NCBI GenBank assembly: GCA_027046415.1
Contig: JALTYW010000163.1
Span: 29,958 to 41,317, forward strand
Origin: Sulfurovum sp.
GTDB taxonomy: Bacteria; Campylobacterota; Campylobacteria; Campylobacterales; Sulfurovaceae
Direction of reading: 5' to 3'
DNA: 11,360 nt
The notes under the pieces were generated by a model that had not been told where the DNA came from, did no database searches, and worked only from the letters and a program-made list of their open reading frames with translations. The translations under genes and the position numbers were made by a program. Within the stretch, counting starts at the first letter, position 1. Each line of letters opens with the position of its first letter. Shown here piece by piece: positions 7,153 to 11,360 of the stretch.

Positions 7153-8168
7153 GGTCTGCCTACCTCATCATAAACTTTCTGTGTACCCGTAACCATCGCT
7201 TCAAGCGTAAAGTGTGTTTTGGCAAATGCAAAAGCGTTTTGGTACGACTCAATCACCCTCTCATAATGGGATTGCACATAGGCAATTTGTGCAGCAAGTT
7301 TCTGTACATCATCACACGGTACCACACACCCTTTCGGCAAGATATACTTCATATCCGCCACATCAGTCGAGACAACCGGACGCTCTAACAGCAACGCTTC
7401 AGCCATCACATAGGAGAACCCCTCCCGCTGGGAGCTGATAACACACAGGTCGGAGTGGTAGAGCAGTGCTGGCACATCGTCCCTGAAACCGGTAAAGCGG
7501 ACTTTATGTTCTATCTGTAACCTCTCTGCCAACGCTTGCAGTTTCTCTTTTTGGCTCCCATCGCCCACCAAAAGCAGCGTGACATCCAACGCTTTGATCG
7601 CATGCAGCAGCAGTTCAAAGTTCTTCACTCTCTCCAGCCGTCCTACCGCACACAGCACAAAGCCGCCATCGATGCCGAATGCTTTAAGGTAGTCAGGATT
7701 TTCATCAATTTCAGGAATCGCAATACCGTTATAGACAACACTTTTTGCCTGCATCTTCAACGGTGCAATGACACTTCGTGATACCCCGATGACATAATCA
7801 AACGTTTCAAAACTTTTCAGGTTTCTCTTTTGTGAATGAAGCGTGGCAACCCTTTTGATCTTCTTGGGCAAAAATGGTCGCAGTGTCGCGATCATCGCGA
7901 CTGCTTTGTTGGCATGGGCATGAATAATATCGGGATCAATCTGCCTGATAGTCCGCCACAGATTTAAAAGCAGCAGAGGGTTCTTTCTGCCTTTTGAAAG
8001 ATCGAGCGCATGAAACTGCACTTTCGAATCAAAACGGTCACGATACTTTTCGTGGGCTATGAGGTGGATCTCATACTCTTTCTTTTGGACAAGCGCATTG
8101 CACAACATTTCGACATGGTTTTCCAGCCCGCCCTCTTCATTACCGGCAAGAATATGGCAAATTTTCAT
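7149..8168 (-). CDS. GT4 family glycosyltransferase
   Basis: A 339-residue cytoplasmic or membrane-associated GT-B retaining glycosyltransferase. The N-terminal acceptor half opens with a beta strand and the GGLENHVEML helix at 13-22, and includes PDIIHAHANKA near 79-89 and VGVSRSV near 127-133. The C-terminal donor half has AVGRLERVKNFELLLHA at 174-190, LLLVGDGSQ near 198-206, VRFTGFRDDV near 223-232, and the E-x7-E pair Glu249/Glu257 in SSQREGFSYVMAEAL. I set the start at ATG 8168 rather than the longer TTG at 8207. This ATG makes a 4-bp ATGA overlap with the deacetylase stop, has GGGGTG 5 nt upstream, and gives the usual GT4 N-terminus (MKICHIL); the TTG would add 13 charged residues with no family support. 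It resembles the GT4 at 8970-10055 in layout. Sugar specificity cannot be read from sequence. Confidence 0.9.
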   Translation of the reverse strand: MKICHILAGNEEGGLENHVEMLCNALVQKKEYEIHLIAHEKYRDRFDSKVQFHALDLSKGRKNPLLLLNLWRTIRQIDPDIIHAHANKAVAMIATLRPFLPKKIKRVATLHSQKRNLKSFETFDYVIGVSRSVIAPLKMQAKSVVYNGIAIPEIDENPDYLKAFGIDGGFVLCAVGRLERVKNFELLLHAIKALDVTLLLVGDGSQKEKLQALAERLQIEHKVRFTGFRDDVPALLYHSDLCVISSQREGFSYVMAEALLLERPVVSTDVADMKYILPKGCVVPCDDVQKLAAQIAYVQSHYERVIESYQNAFAFAKTHFTLEAMVTGTQKVYDEVGRP

Positions 8169-8983
8169 TTTTTCACCCCGCGTCTTCCGGTTCGCAGTTT
8201 CAGCCAAAACGCCAAAAAGTTGTCTTTACCGCTGATCGTTACACGCGGTATCTCGTACGGGTCACAGACAGCAAGATCGGCAATGCCTGTGTGGGTAGTG
8301 ACTGCATGGGTATAACCGCATGCCTTGGCATACCCTTTTTCCCGTTCCCCATAAAGCCCGAAAGGGTAGGCGAAACTTTTGCACGCTGTTGAAAATGTTT
8401 CTTCTATCTCTCTTTTGGAGCGGCATATCTCTTCACTGCTTGTTGCATCGTCAAGGGCTGGCAGATTGGCATGGGTCAGTGTATGCGCCCCAATCTCAAT
8501 GTATCCGCTCGCAAGCAGTTTTCGTACCTCATCATCACTCAGTTTCGGCTCCTCTTTGAGCCCCGCACCACTGTTTTTGGCTTTTCGGTACCCCGACCAG
8601 TCTCTCTCATGCCGGTCATTGACCAGATATATGGTCGCTTTGAAGCCGTACTTCTCAAGAATGGGCAGCGCATGAGTCAGGTTGTCACGGTAGCCGTCGT
8701 CAAAGGTAATGACCACACTCTTTTTGGGCAGCGCATGCCGCTTTTCAAACGCTTCTGACATTGTAAAGGAGTGCCACCCCTTTTGGGCAAGGTAGGCAAT
8801 CTGTGCTTCAAAGGCTTTCGGCGATACACGCAAGGAGTTGAACTTTTTGCCCGGTATCGCCTCGCGTATCATGTGGTACATCAAAATGCGGGGGTAATCG
8901 TAATTTACCGCCCTTTTCCACCATGCATAACGGTAGGAGAAGTAAGCCGCAAGCAGACCAAGTGCCACACTACTGTAAAGCAT
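8165..8983 (-). CDS. Polysaccharide deacetylase (NodB-type, carbohydrate esterase 4 fold) with N-terminal membrane anchor
   Basis: A 272-residue metal-dependent deacetylase expected to remove N- or O-acyl groups from a sugar. Residues 2-17 are hydrophobic, a likely single membrane anchor rather than a cleaved signal. The NodB domain follows: LMYHMI at 34-39; TFDDGY at 93-98 with Asp95 as likely base and Asp96 as metal ligand; GAHTLTH at 165-171 with metal ligands His167 and His171; and FAYPFG at 204-209. The core triad is intact, so the enzyme is probably active. The C-terminus has YEIPRVTI near 243-250, as in several surface-polysaccharide deacetylases. The positive residues (Arg18, Lys23, Arg24) follow the helix and none precede it, which argues for a cytoplasmic catalytic domain. 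The start is ATG 8983 with GGAGGTG 4 nt upstream. It overlaps the previous GT4 gene by 14 bp and the next by 4 bp. It probably acts on a lipid-linked or precursor amino sugar of this pathway. Confidence 0.9.
   Translation of the reverse strand: MLYSSVALGLLAAYFSYRYAWWKRAVNYDYPRILMYHMIREAIPGKKFNSLRVSPKAFEAQIAYLAQKGWHSFTMSEAFEKRHALPKKSVVITFDDGYRDNLTHALPILEKYGFKATIYLVNDRHERDWSGYRKAKNSGAGLKEEPKLSDDEVRKLLASGYIEIGAHTLTHANLPALDDATSSEEICRSKREIEETFSTACKSFAYPFGLYGEREKGYAKACGYTHAVTTHTGIADLAVCDPYEIPRVTISGKDNFLAFWLKLRTGRRGVKK
8174..8179 (-). promoter_or_regulatory. Ribosome binding site fixing the start of the second GT4 gene
   Basis: Read on the - strand this is GGGGTG, 5 nt before the ATG at 8168. It supports the shorter start over the TTG at 8207, which lies deeper inside the deacetylase gene. 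Confidence 0.6.
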
Positions 8984-10055
8984 GGTACACCTCCAGTGTC
9001 TTTGCTACCATCTGCTCCAACGAAAAGTGCTCCGAGATATAGCCATATCCGTCAAATCGTAACGCCTGTGCCGCTATGATCTTTTGGCTCAGAATCTCAT
9101 CATCCTCAGGTGTATAGAAATAGCCGTTGACTCCTTCCTGAATGATGTCGAGCACCCCACCGTGTCCAGTGGCGACCACGGGGGTATTCATGGCGATCGC
9201 TTCAGCCACACTCCTGCCAAAACTCTCTGGTTTTTTGGAACTGCTGACCACGACATCGCTCAGTGCATAGATCTCGGCTACCTTGCTTTGTGAACCGGTA
9301 AAATGCACCACATTTTCCAAGCCGAGCTCTCTGACGAGTGCTTTGAGTGAGGCAAAATAGTCCTGCTTATCCTCACGTACTCCACCTACTATCAGTGCAG
9401 CAAGATCGGGTATATGCCGATGCACTTTCGATACTGCACGGATAAACGTCTCCAGATCTTTAAGCTGTGTAATCCTTCCGACCGTAGTGACAACCGTTTT
9501 GCCCTTCAGGTCAAACTTTTCTATGAAAGCATCCATAAAAGCGTGATCAACATGCTCAGGGTTGAACTTTTCCAAATCAATACCCCGGGGAATCACGCTG
9601 ATCTTCTCTTCAGGTGTATGGTAGTGCTTTTGGATATATGCTTTGATCGCACCGCTGACACAGATAACACGCTCCCCTCTGGTCATGACGGCACTGTAGG
9701 CACTAACACTGTTAAATCCGTGCACCGTTGTCACAAACGGAATATGCAGCGACCAGTTCGCCCAGTATGCCAGCCAGGCAGGGACACGGCTGCGCGCATG
9801 GAGCACATCGGGTTTGAGTACTTTGAGTTGTTTACGCAGTTGCAACATGCGCAAAGGTGCACTCAGAGGGTTTTTGGAGCAGAGGTCTATGGCAATGTGC
9901 TTGCTCCCCTCCTTTTCTAACTGTTCGACCAGTCTGCCCCCTGCACTCATTACAATACTCTCATGCCCCTGTTTGACCAGTTCCCGGCTGAGCTCCACTA
10001 CTCCCCGTTCAACCCCGCCTTCATTGAGTTCCGGGAGCATCTGCACGATCTTCAC
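8970..10055 (-). CDS. GT4 family glycosyltransferase
   Basis: A 361-residue retaining GT-B glycosyltransferase. The acceptor half has LPELNEGGVERGVVELSREL near 7-26, the usual glycine-rich N-terminal loop and helix, then KPDVLHARSRVPAW near 81-94, VTTVHGFNS near 108-116 and SVIPRGIDLEKFNP near 153-166. The donor half has TTVGRITQLKDLETFIRAV at 190-208, VVHFTGSQSKVAEIYALSDV near 249-268, and the E-x7-E pair Glu277/Glu285 in KKPESFGRSVAEAIAMNTPVV. These are close to lipopolysaccharide core and O-chain GT4 enzymes. The start is GTG 10055: it makes a 4-bp GTGA overlap with the stop of the ELM1 gene, AAGG lies 7 nt upstream, and the MKIVQMLPEL N-terminus matches the family. Its 3' end overlaps the deacetylase start region by 14 bp. 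Acceptor and donor are unknown. Confidence 0.9.
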   Translation of the reverse strand: MKIVQMLPELNEGGVERGVVELSRELVKQGHESIVMSAGGRLVEQLEKEGSKHIAIDLCSKNPLSAPLRMLQLRKQLKVLKPDVLHARSRVPAWLAYWANWSLHIPFVTTVHGFNSVSAYSAVMTRGERVICVSGAIKAYIQKHYHTPEEKISVIPRGIDLEKFNPEHVDHAFMDAFIEKFDLKGKTVVTTVGRITQLKDLETFIRAVSKVHRHIPDLAALIVGGVREDKQDYFASLKALVRELGLENVVHFTGSQSKVAEIYALSDVVVSSSKKPESFGRSVAEAIAMNTPVVATGHGGVLDIIQEGVNGYFYTPEDDEILSQKIIAAQALRFDGYGYISEHFSLEQMVAKTLEVYHALQ

Positions 10056-10957
10056 GCAAAGACCTTTTTGAGTGCACGGGAGAGATCGACTTTTCGTGAA
10101 CGGTATTTGATCGATCCGTCATAAATGTGAAGATACTCTCCCTTCTCCAGCATCTCGACAAAGGTTTGATACTTGCTCTCTTTTTGCGCTTCAAGCGGCA
10201 GCACAATGACTGCACTCTTTCCAAAACTGACCGCTTCGGAGATCATCGAGGTACTGTCGGCAGTGACAAACACCACCTCGGCAGCCGCCAGAAAATCGGG
10301 AATAGGATTCTCCTGACATTCAGAGTAAATCAGCGTATAATCAAAACCGTAGGAGGCAACCAGTGCTTCGATCTCTTTTGGTGTTCTGGGAGAGGTGGTC
10401 ACGGCAATGGTATGGCTCTCTTTATAGCGCGCAGCGATCTCATCGAGAAAAGCCTCTATGCGTCCCCTGCTCATGGCATAGGTATCATTCTCTCCGCCTA
10501 TAACAATGCCCACAACAGGTTTTTGTTTTTTTTGAAAAATACCCTGCGGCTGAACATACGTAAGATTGACCGGAAGCGTCTTGATGTTTGGCTGTTTGGG
10601 CGGATCGTCATGCCCCTGTGCCAGTATCAGGTCAAAATTGTAGCGAAAGCCTTTGGGAAGCATCATCGCTACCGATGTGGCACCCAACTTGTTTGCCAGC
10701 ACTTTGACCGGGTAGTAGGTGGTTGATCCGGCACCGACAACATAACTGTACGAAGACTGTGGCAGCTTTCCCACACTGAAGAGTCCAGACAGATAGATAC
10801 TCAGCCTGTCAAGCAGCAATGCAGCCGCTTTGCTCCAGCCAAAACGCGGCTCTACCCTGCATAGATCATACCCCATACCAAGATGTTTCGCCAGTGCCAC
10901 AGACTGGCTTTCATGCCCGGCCCTGCCGTCACTGAGTATCAACATACGTTCACTCAT
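10052..10957 (-). CDS. ELM1-family (DUF1022-type) protein, canonical copy; probable GT-B-like enzyme
   Basis: A 301-residue protein of the ELM1/COG3660-like family, related in fold to GT-B glycosyltransferases, bacterial function not settled. It shows SDGRAGHESQSVALAKHLG at 9-27; VVGAGSTTYYPVKVLANKLG at 73-92, matching the family's middle motif; AQGHDDPPKQPNI at 113-125 with the His-Asp pair; VIGGENDTY at 152-160; TTSPRTPKE at 187-195 (Ser-Pro-Arg in place of the more usual Ser-Arg-Arg); and FVTADSTSMISEAVSFGKS at 230-248. I chose ATG 10957: it makes the ATGA overlap with the acyltransferase stop and has AGGTGG 5 nt upstream. A GTG at 10987 would add ten residues overlapping the acyltransferase, without support. 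It directly follows a lipid A acyltransferase, so a link to lipid A-core or another lipid-anchored glycan is inferred. It is a distant paralog of the gene at 6148-7152. Confidence 0.83.
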   Translation of the reverse strand: MSERMLILSDGRAGHESQSVALAKHLGMGYDLCRVEPRFGWSKAAALLLDRLSIYLSGLFSVGKLPQSSYSYVVGAGSTTYYPVKVLANKLGATSVAMMLPKGFRYNFDLILAQGHDDPPKQPNIKTLPVNLTYVQPQGIFQKKQKPVVGIVIGGENDTYAMSRGRIEAFLDEIAARYKESHTIAVTTSPRTPKEIEALVASYGFDYTLIYSECQENPIPDFLAAAEVVFVTADSTSMISEAVSFGKSAVIVLPLEAQKESKYQTFVEMLEKGEYLHIYDGSIKYRSRKVDLSRALKKVFA

Positions 10958-11360
10958 CGCCGCCACCTGTTGTGCATCCAGAACCACTGGGAGGGATATT
11001 TTCGGATCATCGATTCTATCACCTGGGTATATGTTTGGGTCATAGCCGCAAGTTTCTCTTCTTTATCTGCTATCTCCTCTGCTCTGTATTCAATCGGTGC
11101 TCCCACATGCATACGGTATTTGCCTCTGGACTCTCTTGCAATAAAAATAGGAACGACTGTCGGATCAAATTTAAGTTTGAGCATCGCCACAGAGGTAGTT
11201 GTCTCGGCAGGCATTCCGAAAAAGTCCACTTTGGCACTGTTGATCTCTCCGGCTTTCTGGTCTATCAGAAGCCCTACTGCTTCACCCGATTTCAGCGCCT
11301 TTGCCATCGCAACCATCGCCCTCTTTTTACTTACGGCTCTGTTGCCGTACTTGTTTCTGA
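10954..11360 (-). CDS. LpxL/HtrB-family lipid A acyltransferase, 5'-truncated by window edge
   Basis: The C-terminal part (135 codons, frame open to the right edge) of a lysophospholipid-acyltransferase-like enzyme. The family adds a secondary acyl chain to the Kdo2-lipid A precursor at the inner membrane. Visible, from the edge inward: RNKYGNRAV, matching the family's conserved Arg-x-x-x-Gly segment; an ALKSGEAVGLLIDQKAG stretch with the family Asp-Gln; VDFFGMPAETTTSVAMLKLK, equivalent to the FFG-P-A-T motif; VVPIFIARESRGKYRMHVG; and the C-terminal YPSQWFWMHNRWRR, the hallmark ending of LpxL/LpxM. The catalytic H-x4-D and the start lie outside the window. The ATG at 11316 is internal. Its TGA overlaps the ATG of the ELM1 gene by 4 bp, so the two are probably co-translated. 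Which acyl chain and position it serves cannot be told from this fragment. Confidence 0.92.
   Translation of the reverse strand, partial: RNKYGNRAVSKKRAMVAMAKALKSGEAVGLLIDQKAGEINSAKVDFFGMPAETTTSVAMLKLKFDPTVVPIFIARESRGKYRMHVGAPIEYRAEEIADKEEKLAAMTQTYTQVIESMIRKYPSQWFWMHNRWRR
10963..10968 (-). promoter_or_regulatory. Ribosome binding site fixing the start of the canonical ELM1-family gene
   Basis: Read on the - strand this is AGGTGG, 5 nt before the ATG at 10957. With the ATGA overlap it decides against the upstream GTG at 10987. Confidence 0.65.

Noticed and set aside
8169..8207. Longer N-terminus (TTG 8207) for the second GT4 gene
   Set aside because: It adds 13 charged residues absent from GT4 enzymes and a 43-bp overlap with the deacetylase, while ATG 8168 has a good ribosome site and the usual 4-bp overlap.
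10958..10987. Longer N-terminus (GTG 10987) for the canonical ELM1-family gene
   Set aside because: ATG 10957 has AGGTGG at 5 nt and an ATGA overlap; the extension runs back into the acyltransferase C-terminus.
1..11360. CRISPR arrays, tRNA/rRNA genes, insertion sequences, tandem repeats
   Set aside because: Read on both strands; no repeated spacer pattern, transposase frame, cloverleaf or rRNA-like segment was seen, and almost all sequence is explained by coding genes.

Overview
The window reads as a surface-glycan (lipopolysaccharide or related glycolipid) assembly locus from a Gram-negative bacterium. Gene style suggests Campylobacterota of the Sulfurovum/Sulfurimonas kind: moderate GC, very tight gene packing with start/stop overlaps, and a TATAAT-type -10 with no good -35. 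The taxon is inferred from style and protein flavour, not from a marker gene. Coding density is close to 100%. The only sizeable non-coding stretch is 121 bp (2664-2784). I see no RNA genes, insertion sequences, CRISPR or tandem repeats.

Left part (1-3996). A WbaP-type initiating sugar-phosphate transferase, cut by the left edge, runs on the + strand. It meets head-on, with a 10-bp gap, an MsbA-type ABC exporter on the - strand (TTG start). A divergent promoter region separates the exporter from a + strand O-antigen ligase-like membrane protein (WaaL family), which ends in an 11-bp convergent overlap with the next operon.

Right part (3986-11360, all on the - strand, so transcription runs from the right edge leftward). 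This is one run of seven genes in which every start overlaps the previous stop: a lipid A acyltransferase of the LpxL/HtrB family (cut by the right edge), an ELM1-family protein, a GT4 glycosyltransferase, a NodB-type polysaccharide deacetylase, a second GT4 glycosyltransferase, a second and more divergent ELM1-family protein, and a 720-residue two-domain protein joining a polysaccharide pyruvyl transferase-like domain to a GT4 domain. The overlaps (4, 4, 14, 4, 4 and 1 bp) show that two genes begin at ATGs downstream of the longest possible ORF start.

How the parts may fit: WbaP would load the first sugar phosphate on undecaprenyl phosphate, the GT4 enzymes would extend a glycan, the deacetylase and pyruvyl transferase domain would decorate it, MsbA would flip a lipid-linked intermediate, and the WaaL-like ligase would attach the polymer to lipid A-core. 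No Wzx or Wzy is visible, so the polymerisation route is not settled here. The least explained part is the mirror-like block ELM1-GT4-deacetylase-GT4-ELM1 directly behind a lipid A acyltransferase. ELM1-family proteins have no settled bacterial function that I know of, and this context points to a glycan-assembly role.
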